Positions 35,884 through 44,734 of a stretch of 64,000 bases of DNA are shown here, in pieces; position 1 is the stretch's first letter; each line of letters begins with the position of its first letter. The notes below the pieces were generated by a model that saw only the letters and a program-made list of their open reading frames with translations, was not told the origin of the DNA and made no database searches. Both the position numbers and the translations under genes were made by a program. Origin of the DNA: Hymenobacter sp. J193 (GTDB taxonomy: Bacteria; Bacteroidota; Bacteroidia; Cytophagales; Hymenobacteraceae); assembly GCF_024700075.1 (NCBI RefSeq), contig NZ_JAJONE010000001.1, forward strand, positions 4,239,001 to 4,303,000, read 5' to 3'.

Positions 35884-36564
35884 ATGGATAAGCCCAGAGA
35901 AGACCAGTTAGCTATGTGTAAGCACGTAGCCGCCTACGTGACCGAGCACGCCGCCAACCTGGCCGTGAGCGAAATGGCCGCCGCCCAGGCCACCGAAGTA
36001 ACTACCCGCTATGCCTAGGTGGCCGGGGCCCGGGGCGGCACGGCCCGGCGCACCAACAACCTCACGGCCGATGCCAAAGCCCGCAAGAAAGAGCTGCTGG
36101 AGCTGCTGCCGGCCCTGCTGGGACCCATGAGCCGCATTGCCACCCGTTTGCAGGACCACGATTTGCTGGCTTCCATCACGCTCAGCAGCAAGCAGCTGCG
36201 CAAGCTCCGGCCCCTGGCCTTCGTGGCGGTGGTAAACTCGGTACTCACCAGCGCCGCCCGCACCGACGTAGCCGCCGAGCTGAGCAAGCAGGGCCTCAAG
36301 CCCGCCACCCTTAAGCCCCTGCGCGACGCCCTCACGGCCTTCCAGCAGGCCCAGCCCGCCACCCGCCAGACCATCAACGAGCGGGTAGTGGCCGGGGCTG
36401 CCCTCGAAGACCTGGTAGACGACCTGATGGACGAGGTGCGCCAGCTGGATGCCGACATGAAAGCCTTTAAGCTGCTCAACCGCCCCCTCTACAACGGCTA
36501 CCAGCAAGCCCGCAAACTGGTGGATACCGGCGGGAAAAGCAGCAGCCCGGAGCAGCCGAAGTAG
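35884..36564 (+). pseudogene. Helical hypothetical protein interrupted by an in-frame TAG
   Basis: From ATG 35884 the frame runs M-D-K-P-R-E-D-Q-L-A-M-C-K-H to T-R-Y-A, hits TAG at 36016-36018 (codon 45), and continues in the same frame as V-A-G-A-R-G-G-T-A-R-R-T-N-N-L-T for about 180 more residues to TAA at 36564. Both sides read as one mostly helical, Lys/Leu-rich protein without a recognised domain. Either a nonsense mutation has split the gene, or the second part restarts at GTG 36019 directly after the stop. Readthrough is possible but unsupported. Confidence 0.65.
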
Positions 36565-36572
36565 CTAGCGGG

Positions 36573-36607
36573 GTTGGCCCGCTCCGTTGGGGCGGGCCGG
36601 CTTTTGC
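36573..36607 (+). terminator. Intrinsic terminator
   Basis: Stem GGCCCGC/GCGGGCC followed by GGCTTTT, 10 bp after the amber-interrupted gene. Confidence 0.75.
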
Positions 36608-36675
36608 GGGCTTACTTTGCAGCCTGAGTGGGTGCGCCGTGTGCATGTAGAAGAGGTTAAATAACTTGGAGAGAT

Positions 36676-37263
36676 ATGAAAAGCATACTACTGATATATG
36701 GACTTGTATATTTATTGTCAGTGTCCCCCACCTATATGGTGGATAATGATAAAATATGCTGGCAAGAGAATGTTATATTAACTGTAAATGATTTTCAATC
36801 ATTGTATCCTCCTGTGCCAGAATATGTGTTTAAAGCACAAGCTTGGAGTAAGTGTAGTATCACAGTTATCCGTAGGTCTAAAAAAGATGGTAATGACTTT
36901 TGTGATGTAAGAGTGTATTTTATAAAGTCAAAATCATGGTTTGAAATAAGCAAAACCGATTCTAGAATAAATAATGAAGTGCTAGCTCATGAGCAACTTC
37001 ATTTTGATATAGAGGAGTTGGTGGGGAGAAAAATAAGGAAATGTGCCGATGATTATTATAAAATAAATACAAAGTATAGTCTGGAGTTAAATTCGCAAAT
37101 AGATTGTATTTTTCAAGAAAGAAGGGCTCTTCACTCTCTATATGATGAAGAAACAGATCATGGTGCTATAGAAAATAAACAAATAAAATGGAAAGAAATT
37201 ATTAAATCGGAGCTTGATAATTTAAATGATTATAAATCTACGCCAAAAGATTGTGCAATGTGA
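36676..37263 (+). CDS. AT-rich exported DUF922-like putative metalloprotease
   Basis: 195 residues with a short N-terminal hydrophobic signal. The segment E-V-L-A-H-E-Q-L-H-F-D-I-E-E matches the HEQxHFD zinc motif of DUF922-type proteins, and the preceding V-Y-F-I-K-S-K-S-W-F strand fits too. Several cysteines (C29, C61, C77) suggest disulfides in the periplasm. The gene is strikingly AT-rich with many AAA, ATA and TTA codons, unlike its GC-rich neighbours, which points to recent acquisition. No partner gene is evident. Confidence 0.7.
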   Translation: MKSILLIYGLVYLLSVSPTYMVDNDKICWQENVILTVNDFQSLYPPVPEYVFKAQAWSKCSITVIRRSKKDGNDFCDVRVYFIKSKSWFEISKTDSRINNEVLAHEQLHFDIEELVGRKIRKCADDYYKINTKYSLELNSQIDCIFQERRALHSLYDEETDHGAIENKQIKWKEIIKSELDNLNDYKSTPKDCAM

Positions 37264-37299
37264 TGCATGCGTAATCCTAGGGTAGATTATATTCCTGTC

Positions 37300-37335
37300 T
37301 TGCGCGAGTTTAGCGTAGCGTAACTCGTGACATAC
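37300..37335. repeat. Short palindromic repeat
   Basis: CGCGAGTTTAGCGTAGCGTAACTCGTG contains the near palindrome CGAGTTtAGCGTAGCGtAACTCG, downstream of the AT-rich gene. Confidence 0.5.
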
Positions 37336-37467
37336 TATAGGGTAGAGGTTCTAACTCCACTGCCGCACCAGCGGCTAGCCCTCCGCATCGTTCTGACAGC
37401 GGAGACGCAGCCTCCCAAATAAGCAAGGCACGAGCTACAAGCTCGCGCCGGTCCTACAAACCGCTAC

Positions 37468-37971
37468 CTACTCCCCACCCGGCAGGCCGGGGGCGGGGTT
37501 GCCTTGGATGCCCTGGGAGCTGGGTACGCCCATTTTCTCTTCCCGCTTGCGCTGGTACCGGTCGAACTGCTGGGGCGACAGCACGTCTTTGAGGGACGAG
37601 AGGCGGGAGCGGCCCACCGCATCCACAATGGCGGATACTTTGCGCACATCCTGGCGGTACTGCAGGCGGGCGGTTTCCACGGCCCGCACGCTGGTAAGGT
37701 TGATCTGGCGCACTTTCTCCACCTGCTGCGGATTCAGGCCCAGCGCATTCTGCATGTTTTCGGTGAGGGCGTTGGCGCGGGCTTCCACCTTATCGGCCGG
37801 GGGCGTGGGGGCCGGGCGAGGGGCGGGGGCTGGCGCGGCCTCCACGGTGGTTTTGGCCTTGGTGGTAGTGCCGGTGGCCGTTTTGGTTTTCGTTTTTACG
37901 GTGGCGCTTTGCGCCATGCTCAGGGAAGGAGCCGCCAGAAAAGCCAGGGCGAGCAGACAGGATTTGTTCAT
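37468..37971 (-). CDS. Exported hypothetical protein, Spy/LTXXQ-like
   Basis: 167 residues from ATG 37971 with a signal peptide (M-N-K-S-C-L-L-A-L-A-F to S-M-A-Q). A Thr/Lys-rich then Ala/Pro-rich low-complexity linker precedes a helical domain (about 65-155; A-L-G-L-N-P-Q-Q-V-E-K-V-R-Q and V-L-S-P-Q-Q-F-D-R-Y). Those L-(N/S)-P-x-Q segments resemble the paired LTxxQ motifs of Spy-like periplasmic proteins. A stress-chaperone role is only a guess. Confidence 0.7.
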   Translation of the reverse strand: MNKSCLLALAFLAAPSLSMAQSATVKTKTKTATGTTTKAKTTVEAAPAPAPRPAPTPPADKVEARANALTENMQNALGLNPQQVEKVRQINLTSVRAVETARLQYRQDVRKVSAIVDAVGRSRLSSLKDVLSPQQFDRYQRKREEKMGVPSSQGIQGNPAPGLPGGE

Positions 37972-38142
37972 AGCAGAGAAAAGACGGCTGGTAGAAGCGG
38001 CCGCGGCTGGGCCTGTAAATATGATGCCAATTACGGAAAGTGGCGGCGCTATAACGCCACCGGCAGTCGGAAACGTGCCGGAGGAGCGGGAAATCTGCAG
38101 GCTCAGGCGCAACCTTTCCGGGTCCATTCCATACAACCCTAT

Positions 38143-39186
38143 ATGAAGCGAGAAACCCGAAACAATTGGTTTACGGCCCTGGGCGTGGGCGCTCTGGTAA
38201 CGGCCGCCACTGTCTGGAACAACCGGCGCGGCTCCTACGACTTGCGGGGTCGCGTGGTGCTCATCACGGGCGGCTCGCGCGGACTGGGCCTTATCCTGGC
38301 CCGGCAGGCCGTAGCCGAGGGGGCCAACGTAGCCATCTGCGCCCGCGACGCCGACGAGCTGGAGCGCGCGCGCCTGGAGCTGGCGGCTGGCGGTACTAGG
38401 GTCATGACGCTGGTGCGCGACCTCACCAGCCCCGAGGACGTACGCACCCTGGTAGCCGAAGTCCAGAACCAGCTCGGCCCCATCGACGTGCTCATTAACA
38501 ATGCCGGCATCATCACAGCCGGGCCACTGGAGCACATGGATGAGCGCGACTACGAGGAGTCGATGCAGGTGCATTTCTGGGCCCCATTCCATACCATGCA
38601 GGCAGTATTGCCCAATATGCGCCGTCGCGGCGAAGGTCGCATCGTGAATATAGCCTCGGTGGGCGGCAAGGTGGCCGTGCCGCACCTGGCGCCCTACTGC
38701 GCCAGCAAGTTCGCGCTGGTTGGCTTGTCGGAAAGCTTCCGGGCCGAGCTGCTGCAGTACGGCGTGAAGGTCACCACCGTGTGCCCGGGCCTGCTGCGCA
38801 CGGGTAGCCAGGGACACGCCATTGTGAAGGGCCAGCACGAGCGGGAGTACGCCTGGTTTAGCCTCGCCGATTCCATGCCCGCCCTCTCCATGGATGCCGA
38901 CCGGGCCGGCCGCGAAATCTGGAATGCCTGCCGCCGCGGCGATGCCGAAGTTATTCTCAGCCTGCCGGCCAAGCTGCTTTCTGCGTTCCACGGCCTGCTG
39001 CCCGGCACCACCGCCGACCTGCTCAGCTGGGTTAACCGCACCCTGCCTAGTCCCACCGACGTGGTAGGCAACGAGCGGCGCCGCGGCTCCGATTCTGAAA
39101 CCGAACTGACGCGCTCTTGGCTAACCGGCCTCACCCAGCAAGCCGCCCGCCGCAACAACGAAATTGACCCTAGGCCAACTCATTAA
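38143..39186 (+). CDS. Short-chain dehydrogenase/reductase (SDR)
   Basis: 347 residues from ATG 38143; the longer open frame upstream covers the divergent gene and is an artefact. An N-terminal hydrophobic segment (about 10-25) may anchor the protein. The Rossmann core has T-G-G-S-R-G-L-G (cofactor loop), N-N-A-G, a catalytic Ser in N-I-A-S-V-G-G, and Y-C-A-S-K (Tyr/Lys pair). A C-terminal extension of about 80 residues is characteristic of the membrane-associated SDR group. Substrate unknown. Confidence 0.9.
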   Translation: MKRETRNNWFTALGVGALVTAATVWNNRRGSYDLRGRVVLITGGSRGLGLILARQAVAEGANVAICARDADELERARLELAAGGTRVMTLVRDLTSPEDVRTLVAEVQNQLGPIDVLINNAGIITAGPLEHMDERDYEESMQVHFWAPFHTMQAVLPNMRRRGEGRIVNIASVGGKVAVPHLAPYCASKFALVGLSESFRAELLQYGVKVTTVCPGLLRTGSQGHAIVKGQHEREYAWFSLADSMPALSMDADRAGREIWNACRRGDAEVILSLPAKLLSAFHGLLPGTTADLLSWVNRTLPSPTDVVGNERRRGSDSETELTRSWLTGLTQQAARRNNEIDPRPTH

Positions 39187-39366
39187 ATCAGTTCAGTTGC
39201 CCTTTAACGGATAATTGGTCTACGGCTGGTACCCAGAAATCTTGGCTCAAGCAGTGACGGCCGTAAGCTGCTGGAAGCCGGGATATGGGCATAACGAGGT
39301 AAATATCTATACAATTGTAGCTAGGTTTGGGGCCCATTCTTCTTGATGGGTGCTATCCTGGTGCGT

Positions 39367-40968
39367 ATGAATTGGAAACAATGGCTTAAAAATGACCGGT
39401 TCTTAGAGTATCTGGTCGTAGCCGTCATTCTAGGTATTGGCTTAGCTGTCCGAATCATTCAGTATCCTAAAATCCCGCCGGGGTTCAACCAAGATGAGGC
39501 CGGCAGCGCGTATGAAGCCTATGCCCTGGCCCTCACGGGTAAAGACAAGTGGGGAAATGCCTGGCCCGCCTACTTTCCTGCCTGGGGCAGCGGCCAGAAT
39601 GTGCTGTTGGCTTATCTATCGATTCCGGTAGTGAAGCTGTTGGGCCTGTCGATTTTCTCGGCCCGGCTGATTCCCCTTAGTCTGGGGATTCTCACGCTGC
39701 CTTTGCTCTACGCCACCCTGCGCTCCTTGCCCCGGTACGGGGCACTGCTCAGCGTGTTTGTAGTGGCCGTGGTGCCCTGGCATTTCATGTTGTCGCGCTG
39801 GGCACTGGAAAGTAATCTGGTGCCTTTCTGTATGCTGGCAGGCTGCGCGTTGGTAGCCAAGGCCCTGCTCACGGCCCGGCGCCGCTGGATTCTGCCCGCC
39901 CTGCTGCCGTTTGCGGCTGCCTTGTATGCCTATGGCACAACGGTGCTTGTCCTACCGGTATTGCTGGGGTTACTAGGGCTGCTGTTTGCCCGCCAAATCC
40001 GCCAGCGCTGGGGCGCGTGGCTGCTGGCCCTGGGGCTATTTTTGGTGGCAGTCTTTCCTTTTCTGCTGTTTTTCGGCGAAAACTACCTGCTGAAGCGCAA
40101 CGTGCCCTGGACCGACCACCTGTTTTTTGCCACGCCGCTGCTGCCTGCCGACCGGCTCAGCCAGGTTACTTCTGCCAGCTGGCTCGATACCCTGCACCGT
40201 AACGTGAGCTTTGCCTTCTCCGGCTTCAATGATGGCACCGCCTACAACCTGCTGCCGGGCTTCAACCTGCTGTTTGTACTGATCGGTCCGGCCGTCGCCA
40301 TTGGCTTCCTGGCAGTAGGCTACCGGCTGATCCGGTTTCGCCGGAACGGCGGCTACTCTGCCTCCGATACCGTCCTGGGAATATTCTGGGCCTGGCTTTT
40401 GGCGTCAACGGGGCTGGCATTTGCGTTCGACCTGAACGTCAACCGGTTCAATCATTTCTTTCTGCCGTGTATTGTGCTGGCAGGTTGGGCACTGGGCGAA
40501 ATCATTAGCAGCCTTCGGGCTCCCGTTTCCCGGCAGGCTATTCGGGGCGTGCTGGCCGGATGGTTTGTGCTGGAAAGCTTTTTTGGTATTCAGTATTATT
40601 TCTCCACGTATGCCAGCGGAGACATTCGCAGTCAGTTTAACGCCGGCCTGAAGGATGCCTTTGCCGCCGCCGCCACGTTGCCGGTTCAGCAGGTGCGCAT
40701 TACGGACCGTATGCCCCTGGCTTATGTGTACGCTCTTTTCTTCCTGCAGTATCCGCCCGCCGATTTTCAGCATACGGCCCGCATGGAGGTAACGGGGGGA
40801 ACGTACAAAGTATATTCATTCGGAAAATACCTGTTCTATGATGACGGCCTGAACCACAACCAGGCATTCGGATACCTGTCCCGCAAAAACGAGTACCAGC
40901 CCGGGCCTAAAGGCCGTAAGGAAGTTCTGTACTCCGACGAATTCTGGGAGGTAGGAATTATAGAATAA
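39367..40968 (+). CDS. Membrane glycosyltransferase, PMT/ArnT-like (GT-C fold)
   Basis: 533 residues from ATG 39367 (ATG 39346 is also possible). About eleven membrane helices. The first extracytoplasmic loop carries the acidic motif F-N-Q-D-E-A-G-S-A, the usual catalytic DE of GT39/GT83 enzymes that use polyprenyl-phosphate sugars. A periplasmic C-terminal domain follows. It would transfer a sugar to a lipid or protein outside the inner membrane. It is a single gene with no linked pathway. Confidence 0.85.
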   Translation: MNWKQWLKNDRFLEYLVVAVILGIGLAVRIIQYPKIPPGFNQDEAGSAYEAYALALTGKDKWGNAWPAYFPAWGSGQNVLLAYLSIPVVKLLGLSIFSARLIPLSLGILTLPLLYATLRSLPRYGALLSVFVVAVVPWHFMLSRWALESNLVPFCMLAGCALVAKALLTARRRWILPALLPFAAALYAYGTTVLVLPVLLGLLGLLFARQIRQRWGAWLLALGLFLVAVFPFLLFFGENYLLKRNVPWTDHLFFATPLLPADRLSQVTSASWLDTLHRNVSFAFSGFNDGTAYNLLPGFNLLFVLIGPAVAIGFLAVGYRLIRFRRNGGYSASDTVLGIFWAWLLASTGLAFAFDLNVNRFNHFFLPCIVLAGWALGEIISSLRAPVSRQAIRGVLAGWFVLESFFGIQYYFSTYASGDIRSQFNAGLKDAFAAAATLPVQQVRITDRMPLAYVYALFFLQYPPADFQHTARMEVTGGTYKVYSFGKYLFYDDGLNHNQAFGYLSRKNEYQPGPKGRKEVLYSDEFWEVGIIE

Positions 40969-40993
40969 GGAGCAAAACCGTGCGTGCGGCTTA

Positions 40994-41816
40994 TCAGGCG
41001 GGTAAGCTTTGGCAGCTTGGGCAGTGGTAGGTAGCCCGTCCGCCCACGTAGTGCTTGCCGATTTCTATGCCGGGGTGGCGGGGGCAGAAGCGGTGAGCCT
41101 CCGTCCCCGGCGTGGCCGACTCGTCCCACTCGCGGGCGTGAATAAGAAAGGAAGCCGGAAAGTGGCGGTAAACGGCCTCGTGCTCAATGGCCGTGAGTAG
41201 CACCAGCTTGGATAGCCGCGTGCAGAGCTTTGAATTCTTTGGGCGTAAGTGTATTGGCAATCCGCTCCGGATGAATTTGCGCCTGGAACAACACCTCATC
41301 TACAATCCAGTTACCCAGGCCGGCGGTGAGGCGCTGGTCGAGCAGGGCGGGTTTAATAAGGGTTTTCTTCTCGCCCAGGCCTTTCTGCAGCTCTTCGGTG
41401 GTAATGGCCAGCGCATCCGGTCCTATCTTCTTGGCGCGCTGGTAATCGGCCACGCTATCGGCCAGGCGGATGCGCCCGAACTTACGTGGGTCAATAAAGG
41501 CCACGCGCAGACCTTCGGCCAGATGGAACGCTACGCGGGTAAAGCGCGGCCGGTCGTGCTCGTCGCGGTAAGCGCCCACGTCCCCGGTCATGCCAAAGTG
41601 CAGGGCCAGCACCTGGCCGGTGGAGAGTTCCAGAAAGCAGTTTTTGCCCAAGCGGTGCGTAGCAGCCACGGTGGCGCCTACCACGGCGCGTCGCAACTCT
41701 TCTTCGGGCACAGCCAAGACGTGGGCATCCAACACTTCCACGGCTACGATGCGCTGCTGCACCAGCAACTCATCCAGCAGGCGGCGGTAGGTTTCTACTT
41801 CGGGTAATTCGGGCAC
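40994..41816 (-). pseudogene. mutM: Formamidopyrimidine-DNA glycosylase (Fpg/MutM), frameshifted
   Basis: The gene begins at GTG 41816 with the invariant (M)P-E-L-P-E-V-E, whose Pro is the catalytic nucleophile and Glu the acid. A Lys-containing G-K-N-C-F loop and D-P-R-K-F-G-R-I-R follow, then the helix-two-turn-helix region (G-L-G-N-W-I-V-D-E-V-L). Near 41207-41211 the frame shifts by one base; adding one A joins A-I-Q to K-L-V-L-L-T-A-I-E-H-E-A. The C-terminal zinc finger reads C-P-R-H...C-P-S-C, with His in place of the usual second Cys. The enzyme removes 8-oxoguanine. The frameshift may be an assembly error. Confidence 0.88.
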
Positions 41817-41968
41817 AGAGCAGGCAGGTATAGATGGGATAAGACAGAGCAGTCAGGAAGAAAAATTCTGGCCTTAGCTCAGCAATAATTAACACCTGCC
41901 TGCTCGTAGAAGTTGCCTAGCTTGCACAGTTTTGCCCGTTGAACCGCCATTGCAGCAGTTTCATGAAC

Positions 41969-42053
41969 GGTGTAGAGACGCATATTTGCGTCTCGTCGTT
42001 GAATAATAGACGACGCAGATGGCAAGACGCGAGTACGCGTCTCTATACACCAG
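41969..42053. repeat. Imperfect long hairpin, GAGACGC/CGTCGTTGAA family
   Basis: Left arm GGTGTAGAGACGCATATTTG then CGTCTCGTCGTTGAA; right arm CGACGCAG...GACGCGAGTACGCGTCTCTATACACC. It shares GAGACGC-n-TA-n-TTGCGTCTCGTCG with the hairpin at 48769-48861. Confidence 0.75.
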
Positions 42054-42086
42054 ATACATCGTTCAAGAAAGCGCTATAAGCAAGTC

Positions 42087-42986
42087 TTAAACGGTGAGCT
42101 GGCCTTCTACTACCACAACGCCACTGCCGCCAATCTGCACGGACTCAATTGCGTGGCGGGGGCCGCTGATTTGCACGTTTACTTTCCCGGGCCGACCAAG
42201 CCAATGGCCCTGCTCGGCCACAAAGTGCGGCTGCTCCAGGTGCCCGTAGTGCCAGAGGTAAGCGGCCATGCCCCCGGTGGCTGAGCCCGTAACCGGGTCT
42301 TCCAGGATGTCAGGCGGCGTACCAAAGTGGCGGGCAAACGTGTGGCCCGCGGGCGTAGCTCCACCCAGGCAAAACACGTGCGGACTAAAAAAGTCGGAAC
42401 CCGCACGGTAGCGGCCATAGGCAGCTGACTCTGGTGGCCCGGCGCGCCGAAGGGCGTCGTGGCTGCGCACGAACAGCATCAGCTGCGGGGTACCCGTGCT
42501 CACCGTCTGGATAAGAGCGCCGGGCACCAGATCTTCCACAGTAAGGCCGAATAATGGGGCTATGATGGCCGGGTTATGCACCTGCCCAAATACCGGCCGC
42601 CGTTGCGTCATGAGCACCTGCGGCTGCGGGTTTTCCATCGTAGGTGCCACCACGTCGATACGAACAGGGCCCTCGGTCAAAGCCAGGGAAAGACTAGTGC
42701 CAGTGGAAGGCAGCGGCAGCCGCCCCGTGTGCAGCAGCGCCGTAACCGTAGCAATAGTAGGATGACCCGCCAGCGGAATTTCCTCGGCCGGCGTGAAGAA
42801 CCGCACCCCAAACCCTGCTTCCGCCGACCCAACCACAAACGCCGTTTCCGACTGATTGAACTCGCGCGCCAAACCCTGCATCTGCGCGTCAGTCAGGCCC
42901 GCGGTATCCAGCACCACGGCACAGGGGTTGCCCCCCAGCGCGGTTGGGGTGAAGGCATCAATCAAAAGAAAAGGAAGCGTGGGCAT
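42087..42986 (-). CDS. PhzF-family isomerase
   Basis: 299 residues from ATG 42986. The PhzF fold is marked by I-D-A-F-T near the start, G-G-N-P-C-A-V-V, the catalytic Glu in F-N-Q-S-E-T-A-F, F-T-P-A-E-E-I-P-L-A-G-H-P-T in the first half, and E-D-P-V-T-G-S-A-T-G-G in the second. Family members are diaminopimelate-epimerase-like isomerases; phenazine synthesis is not implied outside a phz operon. Confidence 0.93.
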   Translation of the reverse strand: MPTLPFLLIDAFTPTALGGNPCAVVLDTAGLTDAQMQGLAREFNQSETAFVVGSAEAGFGVRFFTPAEEIPLAGHPTIATVTALLHTGRLPLPSTGTSLSLALTEGPVRIDVVAPTMENPQPQVLMTQRRPVFGQVHNPAIIAPLFGLTVEDLVPGALIQTVSTGTPQLMLFVRSHDALRRAGPPESAAYGRYRAGSDFFSPHVFCLGGATPAGHTFARHFGTPPDILEDPVTGSATGGMAAYLWHYGHLEQPHFVAEQGHWLGRPGKVNVQISGPRHAIESVQIGGSGVVVVEGQLTV

Positions 42987-43033
42987 AGTGGGAAAGCTAA
43001 GCGAAGCCAAAAGCTGCCTGGGACACTTAGAAT

Positions 43034-43582
43034 GTCATGCTGAGCGCAGCCGAAGCATCTCTACAGGTTAGTATCTTCCTACTGTTTGGCAGTACTTTGA
43101 GTGAAGAGCCATCGGAACCAATTTGCTAACACGTTACTAGGAGTATTCTTTCTATTGGTTGAATCGTTGAATTCCATTTTACCGCTGCCCCAAGTCCAGA
43201 ATTCGTCGTACCCAAGGAAAAGGTTCAAGTCGCGGGCATCTTGCTCTGTCAACGGCTCTACGATATGTAAATCCATAGACTCTAGCCACTCTCTTACAGT
43301 TCTAGGTTCTCCATAGATGTCGCCGTACCGCCTCCAGAAACCATATAATGGTCCTGCTTCAACCTTAATAAGTTTTGTTTCGGGCAGAAAGCAAAACTCT
43401 TCATAGGTAAGTATTTTACCTGTGTTGCACCCAGTCCCCACGCAAAAAAGCCCAAGGCCTTGACACCATTCTGGGTGTGTCCGAGGCTCAGGGTCAGGGT
43501 ATGGTTTCATGCAATCAGTTGAATAAGTAATGTTGATACTGCAACGAAGCGGTAGAGATGCTTCGGCTCCGCTCAGCATGAC
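43034..43582. repeat. Inverted repeat pair enclosing one gene
   Basis: Arms 43034-43064 and 43552-43582 are 31-bp complements with one mismatch (GTCATGCTGAGCGCAGCCGA...). The same sequence forms a compact hairpin at 46677-46765. Here the loop is 487 bp and contains the gene at 43079-43510. Confidence 0.9.
43079..43510 (-). CDS. Hypothetical protein inside a split hairpin repeat
   Basis: 143 residues from ATG 43510; the longer frame upstream is repeat sequence. The protein starts M-K-P-Y-P-D-P-E-P, has three Cys near the N-terminus (W-C-Q-G-L-G-L-F-C-V-G-T-G-C), a W-R-R-Y-G-D-I-Y-G segment and an aromatic C-terminal part. Not recognised. Base composition is less GC-rich than its neighbours, and inverted repeats lie 14 bp beyond its stop and about 40 bp before its start. 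This hints that it came in as a unit. Confidence 0.65.
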   Translation of the reverse strand: MKPYPDPEPRTHPEWCQGLGLFCVGTGCNTGKILTYEEFCFLPETKLIKVEAGPLYGFWRRYGDIYGEPRTVREWLESMDLHIVEPLTEQDARDLNLFLGYDEFWTWGSGKMEFNDSTNRKNTPSNVLANWFRWLFTQSTAKQ

Positions 43583-43667
43583 TCAGGCGTATTTTGGTGC
43601 CGAAGAAGAACTAAAATAGTCCGAAAACTACGCTCGTTTACGCAAAGTCAGCCGGCCCACACACGCA

Positions 43668-43699
43668 AAACGCCCGCTACCGTGAGGCAGCGGGCGTTT
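43668..43699 (-). terminator. Intrinsic terminator
   Basis: Stem AAACGCCCGCT/AGCGGGCGTTT downstream of the M48-like protease. Confidence 0.82.
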
Positions 43700-43720
43700 G
43701 GGAACGTAGAAAATCGAAGC

Positions 43721-44605
43721 TTAGGAAGGGTCTGAAACCAGGCCCACCTGCTGGCCGCGGGCGTTGTATACCCCGCCCTGGGCACTCACGTAAAGACGCC
43801 GCTCCTGTCCATCTACCAGCACATAAGGAAAATATTGGCTGTCGGAGCGGGTAAGCCGGCCCACCACCTGCGCGGTATGGTCGTCACCAAGTCGTACCAC
43901 GTTCAGGCGGCTGGTGAGGTAGTACGGCTCATCGGGGTTGCTGCGGAAGGTGATGCGGCCCACTACGCTCACCGGTGTTGCGGCGGCTACGGTGCGTACC
44001 GGCATGGCTTGCGGCTGGGGGTTCAGGGCTACGGGCTTGGCCGAAGGGGCTGTGGCACGGGTGCTGGCGGCAATCTGCCCATCGGCCCGCTGCCAGCCCG
44101 CCCCAATAGAGCCGAGGCGGTTGCGGCGGCCGGGGTGGGTAGCCGAGCCGGCATCGTCGCTGGCTACGGCCATAGCGGCCTGGGCTTCGGCCAGGCTGGC
44201 GCCCATCTTACGCAGCACAAAGCCCGAAAACTCATCGGCTTCCAGCTCATCGGCGGGCTGGGAACCGCCGGGGCGCAGGGTGTGGCCGTTGAGATGGTGG
44301 CCCATTTCGTGGGCCAGAATGCTGATGCCGGCCCAGTCGGTGTGGCCGGCCCGGTTCACGGCCGCCAGAAACTGCGGGTTGTAGAGCAGGTAGCGGTGGC
44401 CATTGTACACCACGGCGGCGGCGTTTTCAACCTGCGAGGTGGCCCGCAGCTCAAAGCGCGGCTTTAGGCCTACCACGTCGGTAATTTCCTGGATAACGTC
44501 GCGGTTGGTGGGCGCAACGGTTTGGGCCGAAGCGGCCGAAGAAATCAGAAGCCCGCCTGCCAGGCACAAGCCAGCAATGCGGCGAAAAATGCGGAGGTGA
44601 GTCAT
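43721..44605 (-). CDS. Exported M48-like metallopeptidase
   Basis: 294 residues with a signal peptide (to A-S-A-Q, about 28). The zinc motif is H99-E100-M-G-H103 (I-L-A-H-E-M-G-H-H-L), and a downstream D-E-L-E-A-D-E-F-S-G supplies the third-ligand Glu of the gluzincin M48 type. A Pro/Ala-rich linker leads to a C-terminal beta-rich domain (about 210-294) of unknown role. It is probably a periplasmic or surface protease. Confidence 0.87.
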   Translation of the reverse strand: MTHLRIFRRIAGLCLAGGLLISSAASAQTVAPTNRDVIQEITDVVGLKPRFELRATSQVENAAAVVYNGHRYLLYNPQFLAAVNRAGHTDWAGISILAHEMGHHLNGHTLRPGGSQPADELEADEFSGFVLRKMGASLAEAQAAMAVASDDAGSATHPGRRNRLGSIGAGWQRADGQIAASTRATAPSAKPVALNPQPQAMPVRTVAAATPVSVVGRITFRSNPDEPYYLTSRLNVVRLGDDHTAQVVGRLTRSDSQYFPYVLVDGQERRLYVSAQGGVYNARGQQVGLVSDPS

Positions 44606-44734
44606 GAAAATATCCTGTAGCTGGATGAAGGAAATGTCAAGAATCCTGCCAACGCGGCCCGGCTTTCCCGGCGCCCGTTCACAAGATCTTAACGGTTTTT
44701 ACCCTGTTTTCGTGCCTGTCACATCCGAATATTT

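Noticed and set aside
37504..38142. Long N-terminal extension of the SDR gene
   Set aside because: It runs antisense to the exported Spy-like gene and is Gly/Ala/Arg low-complexity; ATG 38143 gives a normal protein.
42087..42986. Phenazine biosynthesis cluster
   Set aside because: Only a lone PhzF-family isomerase is present, with no other phz genes.
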